64,000 nt of DNA from Mucilaginibacter aurantiaciroseus (GTDB lineage: Bacteria > Bacteroidota > Bacteroidia > Sphingobacteriales > Sphingobacteriaceae), in the NCBI RefSeq assembly GCF_024055595.1, contig NZ_JAMXOF010000003.1, forward strand, positions 434,001 to 498,000, in the 5' to 3' direction. The position numbers and the translations under genes are program-made. Of this stretch, positions 17,201 to 25,417 are shown piece by piece. Within the stretch, counting starts at the first letter, position 1; every line of letters begins with the position of its first letter. The notes below the pieces were generated by a model. That model saw only the letters and a program-made list of their open reading frames with translations, was not told the DNA's origin and made no database searches.

Positions 17201-17997
17201 CCCCAGGGTTCATTTTTGGGAACGCCCAACCACCCTTTTTTTTGCAAAAAATAAAGAAATACAATTCTGCCTAAAAGCTTCTTTGCAAAATTGCTAATGT
17301 TGCGCTCAGTTTCTTTTTTCTGCTCATCTTCTGTTAGATCTTTTCCTTCGGGAGTGAAAAGCTCTCTGTACGTGCGTGTACCTAAAAATTCAGCGAACGC
17401 CTGGTAATTCCTCTTGTATTCATCAAAAAATTCTTTAGATATTTTTTGAACTGAAAAGGCCCTCAATAAATCTTCAATACCGATTACATGGCCTTGGGTA
17501 ACTAACTTTATTAATAATTGTATCCGCTGTAGGGCTGTTTTGATGCTTTCATTTTTGCCCAAAACAAATGTGTATCGTTTAGGATGGGTTTCTTCTTTCA
17601 ATAGCCCCTGTTCATCATCCCAATAAGCTTTCTTTGAAATAAAACTTAACCGCCAATCATTAGTGTTTTTATTATAATAGGTCGCAATTACTCCATCTAC
17701 TAAACCAGAGATCACATAATTGTGTAAAAGATTTCTTAGGCCAACTCTATTACGCGTTACCGACTTTCCGTCTTGTAATTCAACCTCATATAAATCAATG
17801 GTTTTACCGTCGCCTAAAGTTATGGTACCATACCTATAAATATTTTTTGCATCCTCTTCTTTACTCTCCGGAAGCTCCATTAATTCAGGGGTTTTGAAAA
17901 AAGAAACATGCGGGAATATTTTTAATAAAATATCCTTCCAATTTCCTGTATGATAATCCTGCTTGAAGGTTTCTTCTAAAAACGAATGATTCTGCAT
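14218..17997 (-). CDS. Eco57I-type (class IIG-like) adenine-N6 DNA methylase, probable restriction-modification protein
   Basis: 1259 residues. Methylase core: FYTPKEVVHYM, then CDPAIGSGAFPLGIL (motif I, AdoMet binding), IYGVDIDSGAVDIARLRFWLSL, and DIVIGNPPYGVSF (motif IV NPPY, N6-adenine). The region after about residue 900 (EIKQGLATGDNHYYI ... FSRTGVYAPTFRL) is a target-recognition-like domain, as in type IIG enzymes. The N-terminal 250 residues may hold a nuclease or interaction domain; no clear PD-(D/E)xK was confirmed. It starts 9 bp after the PLD-helicase stop. The pair resembles helicase-methylase defence modules such as the drmD/drmMI part of class 1 DISARM, but drmA, drmB and drmC are absent. 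Confidence 0.85.
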   Translation of the reverse strand: MQNHSFLEETFKQDYHTGNWKDILLKIFPHVSFFKTPELMELPESKEEDAKNIYRYGTITLGDGKTIDLYEVELQDGKSVTRNRVGLRNLLHNYVISGLVDGVIATYYNKNTNDWRLSFISKKAYWDDEQGLLKEETHPKRYTFVLGKNESIKTALQRIQLLIKLVTQGHVIGIEDLLRAFSVQKISKEFFDEYKRNYQAFAEFLGTRTYRELFTPEGKDLTEDEQKKETERNISNFAKKLLGRIVFLYFLQKKGWLGVPKNEPWGNGERDFVSKLFNDCEDKNSFYEQSLVPLFFETLNKKRADNLFKLTGTKVPFLNGGLFDKITNETTEIKFEPQLFEDLFLFFNNYNFTIDENSPDDLDIGIDPEMLGLIFENLLEENRKRTGAFYTPKEVVHYMCKESLSLYLQKQLSDKLNAEEIKVLDSFIKQTNADTPGLIKTHADDIQRQLDRVKICDPAIGSGAFPLGILFEILRIRKEIFPHLSKQKNFSYRNEKLNIMRNNIYGVDIDSGAVDIARLRFWLSLIVDEEEPSPLPNLDYKIMQGDSMMESFENIDLSKVKTKAKNIKVFEPERDLFGNIKNAQLTINSAPFDTEALEEKVRDFFKIDDSDEKRKKHNEIDNDVLKHIEERCAEYRMILLEKEQTAQKVYDLAKSNLKTDIQLERFASGKEANSLALWQNKLVDLDRIDHRLHQIVNQTERPYFLWHLFFKDVFDNGGFDIVIGNPPYGVSFSDELKNQYELASKDSYGIFMAHAIKHLLKPNGTCTFIVSDTWLTIKSHLPLRELVLEKQLHKIIRLPADTFGAMVNTCIYIQSNSAKNEKSLLIAADLTNLSPQKRLPEFRDTLFNLEKYIGIYTLDFAVYQYPQQLISINTNHPIFVASPKLFTLMNDTTCPIKKQNEGTVEGLNVRLVQVNDKQIELVRFGDIAEIKQGLATGDNHYYIYQSPDARGSYKDINQFSNYLLTNSDIRNIGKNEKIRLKIVEKGFHKSKDEPEFDIDRWVDGKYIVPYDKGGESDTDTGWLPNYYVPTNYFIDWSTQAIKRLETYTIAQRIKEYKESKKITERYKSTTCAVIRSRDTYFKPGVSFSRTGVYAPTFRLSSHSVYDTEGSTIFFSKDFSPENYIGVLCSKLNKYLLKNFLGHTIHTQVDELKETPLNIKEINFLDLLNSIINKQNASLRYDYQGNEQKKIDALVYDAYGLNKADINEVETWYARRYPKMAKYADMVSQDEIVEKLAEEIANESLYAKRVRELIELGENI

Positions 17998-18006
17998 GGT
18001 TTAAGG

Positions 18007-21000
18007 TTAGGCTGAAAAGGATTCTGAAATTATGATTAATGGTTTAGGTTGTTCAATAATTGGTTCCTGTGACTCATCTTCCTGCACAGCTTCCACATGG
18101 GCTAAGGTTAACGGATACTTTTTTAGAAGCTTAATTATGGCTTCCAGCTTTTCGGACTTGTTAAATGCCGACTTGCCAAATTGTGTTACCAAAGCATTAA
18201 TCTCTCTGTGAAGCTTCTGAAAAACACCTCTTCTTATAGATTCGATGGCGAAAACTATCAGGTCTTTTTCTTCTTCATTAATATCTGGAAAATCCTTGAA
18301 TGTACTTAAATAAATTACGGCTTTGGCTTCATTTGGCCCCAGCTTAATTCCTTTAGTTTCTGTGACAGTTTTTATGGCTGTTTCATCTTCAAATGCTCTT
18401 ACAGCTAAACTTACTTGTTCATGGTGTAAATCATGGCGGGCGACTGATCTTTCTGTAACTTCAGCTTTAAAAATCCGGGCAGCCTCAACAAAAGTTAGTT
18501 CGTCGTAAGAACCGTCATTGTTAATGTAAGTGAAACTGTCTCGGGTTTTATTTTTTAAAAAAACTATAGTTGATTGTATTCGCGATTTATCTTTCCGGCC
18601 AGTACGTGCCCGTTTAGGAATGTTTTTTATACGCTTAAAATCATCAGAATGATCAATTTTAAATTTACGTATTTTCTCTAACAGTATTTGGCGCTCATCT
18701 TTGTCCTCTTCGGGTATTTGTTCAAATAGTCCAAAAGTGCTGTATTCCTCATCATTTGAATAAATCTGACTATCTTCTCCTAAAGCAGAGTGGAATGCCT
18801 GTAATTTGATGTAGGCCTTTTTATTTAGCTCAATCTCATCATCCGTACGCTGGGTTGGGAAAAAATTATAAATAAATATGTTATCCGAAGTTGTCCCAAT
18901 TCGATTAACACGTCCAATACGCTGCATCAATCGTGTTGCATTCCAGGGTACATCATAATTTACAATAACATTGGCTTGATGTAAGTTTACCCCTTCGGCA
19001 AGTACTTCGGTGGTAATCAAGATGGGATATTCATTGCTTTTTTCAAGCTGCGGTATATTCGCATCAAAATTAGCCCGGATAATATCAGCGTTGTCGCTTT
19101 GGTTACTACTATCTATAGCTAATACATTCCTGTGTTGTAACTTTCCAATTTTGTCAGCCAAATACTGCGTGGTTTCTTTTGACTCTGAAAAAATTACTAA
19201 TTTCCCATTATCATTTAAATTGGGGTCAAAGAAGATTGCATTTAACTGGCGTAAAAACTCATCTAATTTAGGGTCGTTTGTAACTGTTTCCCAGGCAGTA
19301 TGCAATCCCTTTAACAACTCGAAATCGTGGTATATTCCTTTGATAAATTTCTCGTCAAAATCGTCTACAGCGTATGCCCGGATTAAATCGGGACGCTCTT
19401 CTAACATCGATTCTAAAGTTGCTTCATCTTCGGTTAAAATAAACTCATTTACTTTCAGTTTAGGCGCTATGTAAACACGGTCAGCTTCAATCATCCTAAC
19501 CATTGCATCATTCGCATCTAAGAACCGCTTTAAGGTTTTTTTAAAAGCATGAAAGCTACTATCTATACGCTTAACCATCAAGGTCTTCATAATCCGGGCC
19601 AAGGATTCCGATATATTATCGGCGCCAGTACCATAAACTTCCTTCTTTATTTTCTCAGGTAAATATTTTATGGCTTGGTAACGCATGTAGGTTAATCCTT
19701 TATCACCACCTTTTAATATTTTTAAGGTGCTATCATATAAACTATCAAGATTATTATCTAATTGATACAATATTTGCTTAGGAGGGATAATCGATGGAAA
19801 CGATAGCCCTTGTTCGGTTATGTCTTTCCAATATGTTTCAGAATCTCTAATGTCGGTACGTGTACGCCTAACAATTATAGGCTCCAAGACTTTGATTCTT
19901 ATTTTATCGTAGATTTCTTTAATCCCTTTTGCCAGGTTTTCTTTGCTAATATGTTTGTCTTTTCTTAACTTATCATAACGCTCAATCAGTTCTCTAAAAA
20001 AATGCTGGATATTACCTACATCAAGATTTGATATCTTAGAATCTAAAAATAAGTAAAGCTGATTTCGTATATCAGCAGGTCGATTATTTAAAGGCGTGGC
20101 GGTTACTAATATTACTTTCTTTTCATATTTACCATCTGTACCAGGCCGTTTTCGAGGTGTTTTACAAAGCTTTTGCAACTGATTAAACATCTCGGATTCA
20201 TCGCTTCTAAATTTATGAGCTTCGTCAACAATAATTAGGTCGTAGTCTTCTGGATGTTTAATTTTATGTAATGAACCATTAGATATAAAATCCACGTTAG
20301 GAATTTCGAAATCCCTGATAGTTTTAGTCCACGAGGGTTTTAAGGCAGGCGGATGAACAACTAATGTTTTGGTGCGGTAACCATTGGTAAAGTAAAACTT
20401 TTTAGCAACGATAGTCGCTATAATGGTCTTTCCAAGTCCTACAACATCGGCAAGTATAAAACCATTATATTTTGCAAGCTTGTTATACCCGTCATTAACG
20501 GCATCTACTTGATAAGCTAATTTTCTATACCCTTTTGGTAAATCGGTAACAGACTCAGGATCATAGTCTATGCTTTTATCAAAGTAGTCAATCAGAAACT
20601 TTATATAAATATCATGTGGGGTATAGTCCGTATTAATATAGGTTTGCTTTGGTATTTGCTGAATAAATTCGTCAGTAATATTTACGCCCTCCAGCCAAAG
20701 TTTTTCAAAAGTAGCTTGAGCAAACTTCACGTCGTCGTGATCACGTAATTCTACATTAAATTCAAAATTACGCTCAAGGCCGTTTTCTGTTAAATTGCTT
20801 GACCCTGTGATAACAGATCCCCAGCCAGCATGTTCGTGTTCTTCCTGCTGCCTGAAAATATATATTTTAGCATGAAGTTGCGTAGAAGGGTGTATTTTAA
20901 TCTGAAGTTTACCTGATACAATATCCGCTATAAACGCATCTATGCCTTCTTCAACATCCTTTTTATAGTCTGATTCCTGAATATCTTTAACAGCTTTTTT

Positions 21001-21267
21001 TAGGAATTCATCTCTTGCTGTGTCAGCATTAAAGTTTATTTCTAATCCTTTATTTATTGCTTTCTTAGCCCTGTTATCTAAATCAATACCTACTAATATC
21101 CTAATTTCTGAAACATCATTTAAGAATTTTCTAATTTTAAAATAGCCTGAAGAATAGAAATAGCCGACTAAAATATCTAAGTAGTAAACATCGGTATATT
21201 TAAATATACCCTCAAATTTATTGAATAAGGTGTTTTGATCGGCGTTGGTAAAAAACTTAGTTGACAT
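18007..21267 (-). CDS. SNF2-type helicase with N-terminal phospholipase D-like nuclease domain
   Basis: 1086 residues. The N-terminal PLD-like domain shows one HKD set: LHAKIYIF followed by ITGSSNLTENGL (about residues 127-160). The superfamily-2 motor follows: ADVVGLGKTIIATIVAKKF (motif I), LIIVDEAHKFRS (DEAH, motif II), LVTATPLNNRP (motif III), LVIFSESKETTQYLA, LITTEVLAEGVNLHQA (motif V), RLMQRIGRVNRIG (motif VI). First gene of the long minus-strand defence operon. A TACCTTTG box sits 25 bp upstream of the start. It probably tracks along invading DNA and, with the methylase, forms a restriction system whose nuclease is the PLD domain. Confidence 0.88.
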   Translation of the reverse strand: MSTKFFTNADQNTLFNKFEGIFKYTDVYYLDILVGYFYSSGYFKIRKFLNDVSEIRILVGIDLDNRAKKAINKGLEINFNADTARDEFLKKAVKDIQESDYKKDVEEGIDAFIADIVSGKLQIKIHPSTQLHAKIYIFRQQEEHEHAGWGSVITGSSNLTENGLERNFEFNVELRDHDDVKFAQATFEKLWLEGVNITDEFIQQIPKQTYINTDYTPHDIYIKFLIDYFDKSIDYDPESVTDLPKGYRKLAYQVDAVNDGYNKLAKYNGFILADVVGLGKTIIATIVAKKFYFTNGYRTKTLVVHPPALKPSWTKTIRDFEIPNVDFISNGSLHKIKHPEDYDLIIVDEAHKFRSDESEMFNQLQKLCKTPRKRPGTDGKYEKKVILVTATPLNNRPADIRNQLYLFLDSKISNLDVGNIQHFFRELIERYDKLRKDKHISKENLAKGIKEIYDKIRIKVLEPIIVRRTRTDIRDSETYWKDITEQGLSFPSIIPPKQILYQLDNNLDSLYDSTLKILKGGDKGLTYMRYQAIKYLPEKIKKEVYGTGADNISESLARIMKTLMVKRIDSSFHAFKKTLKRFLDANDAMVRMIEADRVYIAPKLKVNEFILTEDEATLESMLEERPDLIRAYAVDDFDEKFIKGIYHDFELLKGLHTAWETVTNDPKLDEFLRQLNAIFFDPNLNDNGKLVIFSESKETTQYLADKIGKLQHRNVLAIDSSNQSDNADIIRANFDANIPQLEKSNEYPILITTEVLAEGVNLHQANVIVNYDVPWNATRLMQRIGRVNRIGTTSDNIFIYNFFPTQRTDDEIELNKKAYIKLQAFHSALGEDSQIYSNDEEYSTFGLFEQIPEEDKDERQILLEKIRKFKIDHSDDFKRIKNIPKRARTGRKDKSRIQSTIVFLKNKTRDSFTYINNDGSYDELTFVEAARIFKAEVTERSVARHDLHHEQVSLAVRAFEDETAIKTVTETKGIKLGPNEAKAVIYLSTFKDFPDINEEEKDLIVFAIESIRRGVFQKLHREINALVTQFGKSAFNKSEKLEAIIKLLKKYPLTLAHVEAVQEDESQEPIIEQPKPLIIISESFSA

Positions 21268-21594
21268 TAAAAAAAGCGGTTTAACTTACACTCAAAGGTA
21301 GATATATACCTAAGTGTCATGGTAAATTTATTAAAGAATTGTTCTAATACAGTATTTTTAAAACATTCCTATTAATTGTATGCAATAAAGATATTCTTAT
21401 TTAAATGAATTTTGTAAAACGCTTCATGGTTGGGTATAAGGAAACTAAAAAAGCAGGTATGTTATGAGCGATAGCGAATTTCATTCCTGCTTGTGCGGCA
21501 GCGAGGCTGGCGGCGGAATGAAACCCGCCGCGATAGCGTGCGTGGTGTAATGCAGCCGCTTGCCGCAACTGCATGGGCGGTCACATAAACCAAC
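21268..21594. other. Intergenic region with promoter box and inverted repeats
   Basis: No gene. The left part carries the promoter of the helicase operon. The right part (about 21453-21590) is GC-rich and holds inverted repeats: AGCAGG (21451-21456) with CCTGCT (21486-21491), and TTTCATTCC with GGAATGAAA around 21479-21523. The repeats lie just downstream of the relaxase stop and may end its transcript. Confidence 0.45.
21293..21300 (-). promoter_or_regulatory. Candidate -7 box of the helicase-methylase-McrBC-caspase operon
   Basis: On the minus strand this reads TACCTTTG, an exact TAnnTTTG Bacteroidota -7 element, with the helicase ATG 25 bp downstream. No convincing -33 TTTG is present at the usual spacing, so strength is uncertain. 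Confidence 0.45.
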
Positions 21595-22491
21595 TTACAT
21601 ACCTAAACCCTGGCTTTGATCAAGCCTCTTTTTTCTTTTCCTATCTTCCGGAATGTTTGGCATATCTTTTTCTGATCCTTTACCCGATAAGGTGTCAAAT
21701 ATACTCCGGTGATTGCGAGATTGTTGGCGTTCTTGCTTTGTGACTTGTTCCTCTTTTCGCCTTTCTTTCATTTCCAGCCGTTGCTCATAATCTCCATGCT
21801 TTAACGTATTAGCAAATTTAAAAGTCTCTTTCAGTTCACGCTCGTAACTAAACATATTATCAAACCGCTTTTCAGTGGCCTGTTTGAATGCTACCCGGTC
21901 AAACTGTCCGACCTTCAGGCTATGGGCTTGGTTTTTACCCCTGGAATTATTCAGGGGACTAAGTTTTATACTATTACTGGCATCTTTCCGACTGACAATA
22001 ATTTGAACGTGCATCTGTTCGCCGGGTTTCTGATCGCCTTTTTTTGCATGTCCGTTTTTTACTTCTTCATCTTTGTAGGTATAATAACGGTGGTTTTCCA
22101 GCTTACCAAAATATACCAGGTCTTTATTGCCGTTAATATTGTTACGCTTAAAATTAAGGGCGTAATCATTCATTACCTGGTTAGCATATTGTTTCAATTG
22201 CTGTTTGGCCCCGTCTTCACCGTACTGCTCTTTCAAATAACTGATCTCCTTTTCACTCGGACTAATGTTTATTAGAAAAAACTTTGTTTCATCTTTGGAT
22301 AGTTTGGTGATGTTATTATCAATTGTATATCTTACATCGTAGGGCTGTACGTTGTTTCGTTCCTGGTTAAACCAGTATTCAGGATGATTAAGCTTTTCGG
22401 CAACGCGGTTTTCCTTTTCCAAATAAGTAACAAGCTGCCCGCTACTGCCTTTATTATTGCCCGTCTCGTTTTGTGTTATATTGATATACAT
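21595..22491 (-). CDS. Mobilisation relaxase, copy 2 (intact)
   Basis: 298 residues starting MYINITQNETGNNKGSSGQL. Features: YLEKENRV, a region with GEQMHVQIIVSRKDASNSIKLSPLNNSR (the HxQ-type strand probably provides a metal ligand), and a basic C-terminus (KERRKEEQVTKQERQQSRN, then RKRKKRL). It corresponds to MobB/BtgB-like (DUF5712-like) mobilisation proteins. It follows the BfmA-like gene by 16 bp. The partial copy at 1-555 is closely similar. With BfmA it should form the relaxosome and allow transfer by a helper conjugation apparatus; no coupling protein or secretion genes are in this window, so the element is mobilisable and not self-transmissible on this evidence. Confidence 0.8.
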   Translation of the reverse strand: MYINITQNETGNNKGSSGQLVTYLEKENRVAEKLNHPEYWFNQERNNVQPYDVRYTIDNNITKLSKDETKFFLINISPSEKEISYLKEQYGEDGAKQQLKQYANQVMNDYALNFKRNNINGNKDLVYFGKLENHRYYTYKDEEVKNGHAKKGDQKPGEQMHVQIIVSRKDASNSIKLSPLNNSRGKNQAHSLKVGQFDRVAFKQATEKRFDNMFSYERELKETFKFANTLKHGDYEQRLEMKERRKEEQVTKQERQQSRNHRSIFDTLSGKGSEKDMPNIPEDRKRKKRLDQSQGLGM

Positions 22492-22507
22492 GGTTATAGC
22501 TGTTATG

Positions 22508-23068
22508 TTATAAGTTCCTTACCTGCTTCCGTACGTGGCTGGTAAGCTCATCTTTCTCGGCTTGCTTAATAAAGCCACTTATTTGCTCCCGGCTTTTAAT
22601 ATAGTATTCCAGTATTTCAGAAAATTTGGTTTTTAGAGAGTTCTTATCATATTGAGCATGATCTAATTTTTTAAGAAATCCAACTATTTCACTAAGGTTG
22701 TTTGACTGCGTTTTAGAAGTTGCTTTTTGCTCGTCGTTGTGCTTAATGATATTTTCATTAAAAAAGGTAATGATCTTGCCTTGCGCTGCAATCATCCTTT
22801 CGCCGTCTTTCTTCATCGGCCTCAATAATTCTTCTTCCTGGGTTTTAATAAATCCTATAATGTTATCAGTCTTTTTATTGATTTCCTTTTTAAGCACTTC
22901 ATCATTGAGATCCCGTGGGTCTTTCTTGGACTTAAAAAAATAATCTACCATTGCGATAAAGAAATCCAACTTGGTCAGCCCGGATTTAAGGGCGACCTTT
23001 TGCAATTTCTCATCTACACTTATAGAAAATCTTAAAGTTTTTATTTTATGGCTTCCCTGTTCTTCCAT
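22508..23068 (-). CDS. BfmA/BtgA-family mobilisation protein, copy 2
   Basis: 186 residues, MEEQGSHKIKTLRFSISVD at the start, ribbon-helix-helix-like N-terminus and helical C-terminus. Most differences from copy 1 are in the last 60 residues. It lies between the candidate oriT (23097-23250) and the relaxase. The single Met at 23068 fixes the start, since the codon two places upstream is AAG in this copy. Confidence 0.82.
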   Translation of the reverse strand: MEEQGSHKIKTLRFSISVDEKLQKVALKSGLTKLDFFIAMVDYFFKSKKDPRDLNDEVLKKEINKKTDNIIGFIKTQEEELLRPMKKDGERMIAAQGKIITFFNENIIKHNDEQKATSKTQSNNLSEIVGFLKKLDHAQYDKNSLKTKFSEILEYYIKSREQISGFIKQAEKDELTSHVRKQVRNL

Positions 23069-23096
23069 TGTCTTATATTCTAAGTTCTAAAATCTA

Positions 23097-23250
23097 ACAT
23101 ACTGCCGGGTATGTTAAAATCGACCATTAAACACGTTAGCGGGGGGCAAAACATACCGTCGGTATGTTGTAAACGGCCTTGCCCCGCAGGGCAAGCGGAA
23201 AAAGTCGGGTACGCCCGACTTCCGCTTGCTCCCCCCGCTTTCGCGGAAGG
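23097..23250. other. Candidate origin of transfer (oriT), copy 2
   Basis: Same architecture and nearly the same sequence as 1161-1310: ACATAC...GGTATGT, then ACATACCG-T-CGGTATGT, CTTGCCC/GGGCAAG, AGTCGGG/CCCGACT, and a GCGGGGGGCAAAA tract. After it, 23290-23313 holds a further perfect hairpin (ATAGCTGCGTA-GA-TACGCAGCTAT), not found in copy 1. Conservation stops near 23255, where the two modules diverge, which marks the functional edge. Confidence 0.55.
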
Positions 23251-23340
23251 ACGCCAAGCGGCCTGACTTGTTATTAGATACTTGATTACATAGCTGCGTA
23301 GATACGCAGCTATCCAGATACTCCGCTGTAAAGTTATTTT

Positions 23341-23661
23341 TCATCCCGCTACCTCCCATCCGGCAGGCCAATAAACCTGACTGCCGAGCTTTGGATGATA
23401 GGACGGCTGGTAACGGATATAACCAAATGCATCCAGTTCCCGGATACATTTGTGATAGGTCGCAATTGATGCGATCTTGCTAAAAGCCATCAGCTCACGT
23501 CTTGTTACCGCAAAAGGACTGGCGAAGCCATTCCTTCGCCAGTAGACAAATAGTGCTGTGAACAGGCTGATATGCGTGGCATTCAGCCGAACATCACCCC
23601 GCATGCGTTTAAGCAGTTTGCCATACCCGGCCAGTTCCTGCGCTGAAAAAGAAGACCTCAT
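23341..23661 (-). CDS. Small winged-helix-like protein of the mobilisation module, copy 2
   Basis: 106 residues, homologue of 1368-1691 with the same ATHISLFTALFVYWRR ... ATYHKCIRELDAFGYIRYQPSYHPKLGS core. The start overlaps the stop of the upstream HTH gene (ATGA). Function unknown; DNA-binding regulator of mobilisation or replication is likely from the fold-like pattern. Confidence 0.65.
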   Translation of the reverse strand: MRSSFSAQELAGYGKLLKRMRGDVRLNATHISLFTALFVYWRRNGFASPFAVTRRELMAFSKIASIATYHKCIRELDAFGYIRYQPSYHPKLGSQVYWPAGWEVAG

Positions 23662-23921
23662 TGAAGGCCTCCTTCCAGCAGCTTGTTGATATCTTCCTGC
23701 TTGTAGTATAGAAGACTGCCTATCCGCGTAAATCGTAGCGTGCCATTGATGCGCAGGTTCTGCAACGTCCCTGGTGAGATTTTCAATAGCTTCCTCACTT
23801 CAACACTTTTGAGCCATTGTTTGGATTGCCCTTGTCCGGGTTGCATCAGCTGTTTAATCTCGCTGAGCATCTCATTCTTAAATTCTTTCAGATCTTCTTT
23901 GGTGATCACTTCCAGGTTCAT
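23658..23921 (-). CDS. Excisionase-like helix-turn-helix protein, copy 2
   Basis: 87 residues starting MNLEVITKEDLKEF. The start at 23921 is chosen over an upstream Met at 23978 because it aligns with copy 1 (1688-1951) and is preceded by a strong purine tract (AAGGAGGGAAAG) at Shine-Dalgarno distance. C-terminal HTH_17 domain WLKSVEVRKLLKISPGTLQNL. Probable directionality factor or regulator. Confidence 0.75.
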   Translation of the reverse strand: MNLEVITKEDLKEFKNEMLSEIKQLMQPGQGQSKQWLKSVEVRKLLKISPGTLQNLRINGTLRFTRIGSLLYYKQEDINKLLEGGLQ

Positions 23922-24070
23922 CTTTCCCTCCTTGTTTTTAGTCCAACATATTACCCGTTCAAAGGCGGCATAAAACAAAGCCGCCTGAACAATCTGGAAG
24001 CAAATGTCAAGGTGAAAGGATAAAAATGAATGACCAATGGAGGCGTTTGGTCACAAGTGGTGGGGTAGTT

Positions 24071-24829
24071 CTATTTCTTGTCTTTGGGAATTATCTTAAA
24101 CAGCTTGTCTTCTTCGGATATATTCAGGTACTTGGATGGCTTATCATTTTTCCGGGCAAGAAAATAGTTACGTGCCGTATCAATAGAGATCGGTTTGTCA
24201 CCATGCATAAAGTATTTGGCGATCATTTTATACCAGGGACTTTGCCCCTGCGAGGTCGCGAGTTTTTTATCGCCCAGGCTCAATCCCTGCACCTGCTCTA
24301 TCAGATCCATGAATGCTGCGATATAACCGTTCGTGATCACGATCTTTTCATTAGCATCAAATTCTTTAGCCTGTTTTAGCAGCAACTCCAGTTGTGCAAC
24401 CCGCTCTTTTAGTTGGTCAATTAACTTATCCTTTTCTCCAATAACCGATTCTAAGGGTTCAACTTTGTGCCAGCGATCAATCGTTTTTAAAAACTCTAAG
24501 AATGCTTCAAGCTTGCGCGTTTGTTCTATACCGGAGGCGTATTTACCAGAGAACGGGTCTTGCCGTTTGAAGTGCCGAACCCGGCTTATTACAATATCGT
24601 AAACATGGTTAAAAAATTCTTCTTTTTTACCTGGTTTAGCTTTTAAATAAAAACCTAACTGGTACTCATAAAACGAACTATATTCAGTTACATCTATTTC
24701 GTAGATCTTCAACAAAAAGAAGTTGTCTTCCAACTTCCTGTTGCTAAACAACGGCCTGCCAATATCATACCGGTGAGGGGAGAAATCAAAGCCGCTGCGA
24801 AATTTGAAATAATTGTTTTGAGGGGACAT
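24071..24829 (-). CDS. Conserved hypothetical protein of the mobilisable element, copy 2
   Basis: 252 residues, diverged homologue of 2408-3169. Shared landmarks: YFKFRSGFDF, DIGRPLF, a coiled coil at about 125-155 (KLIDQLKERVAQLELLLKQ), and SPWYKMIAKYF near the end. No catalytic motif seen. It occupies the same place in each module, upstream of the HTH genes and in the same direction. Confidence 0.6.
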   Translation of the reverse strand: MSPQNNYFKFRSGFDFSPHRYDIGRPLFSNRKLEDNFFLLKIYEIDVTEYSSFYEYQLGFYLKAKPGKKEEFFNHVYDIVISRVRHFKRQDPFSGKYASGIEQTRKLEAFLEFLKTIDRWHKVEPLESVIGEKDKLIDQLKERVAQLELLLKQAKEFDANEKIVITNGYIAAFMDLIEQVQGLSLGDKKLATSQGQSPWYKMIAKYFMHGDKPISIDTARNYFLARKNDKPSKYLNISEEDKLFKIIPKDKK

Positions 24830-25417
24830 GACAGCGTGTTTAATTAAAAACGTCTAAAAAGATAATAACGTTTGAGATAATTTCCAACTGCCTTCCAGAA
24901 ATTTATAGCTATTAGCATCCTTTTGAATACACAGACAGAATTAATTACATAGCGATTTTGTTGTGAAAATTAGGTTGAAAACATACCTTTTCTTAACATA
25001 ATTAGGTAGTCAGAAACGTTTATACGGCAAGGTTAACGATAATAAATAGCTATCTTCTATTGGTTTATGTGTTACATTATTCTTGTTTGGTTAACAATTT
25101 TAAAACTGGGGAATAAATGAAATCTTTTAGCTCCGGCTTTATACCTATAAACCGTTTTGCCTAAGTCAAAAAATATCTTATCTCATTCAGGTAATAGAAA
25201 CAATTATTATTTCTAATTAAATTATTCGGAAGCCTTTTACTTTAGTCTTTAGCAAGCGGTGTATATGGGCTTAAAACAAACCTATAATCATAGTTATGAT
25301 TTGATAAATTAAACACCACTACCTTTCTCTTTTAAATGACGAACAGCATCATATACTGATCATTTGCAGGCCGAGGCAAGTGGAGCGGCTGTATTTATAG
25401 CTAACCTGTTTATCTTC
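24830..25417. other. AT-rich intergenic stretch without recognised features
   Basis: About 590 bp with no credible open frame, tRNA or long repeat. It separates the mobilisation module from the end of the SPARTA operon and probably holds the promoter of 24071-24829 (upstream side at 24830-24950). It could contain remnants too degraded to read. Confidence 0.4.

Noticed and set aside
18007..21267. A complete DISARM system
   Set aside because: A SNF2-type helicase and Eco57I-like methylase are present, but drmA, drmB (DUF1998) and a separate drmC are not.
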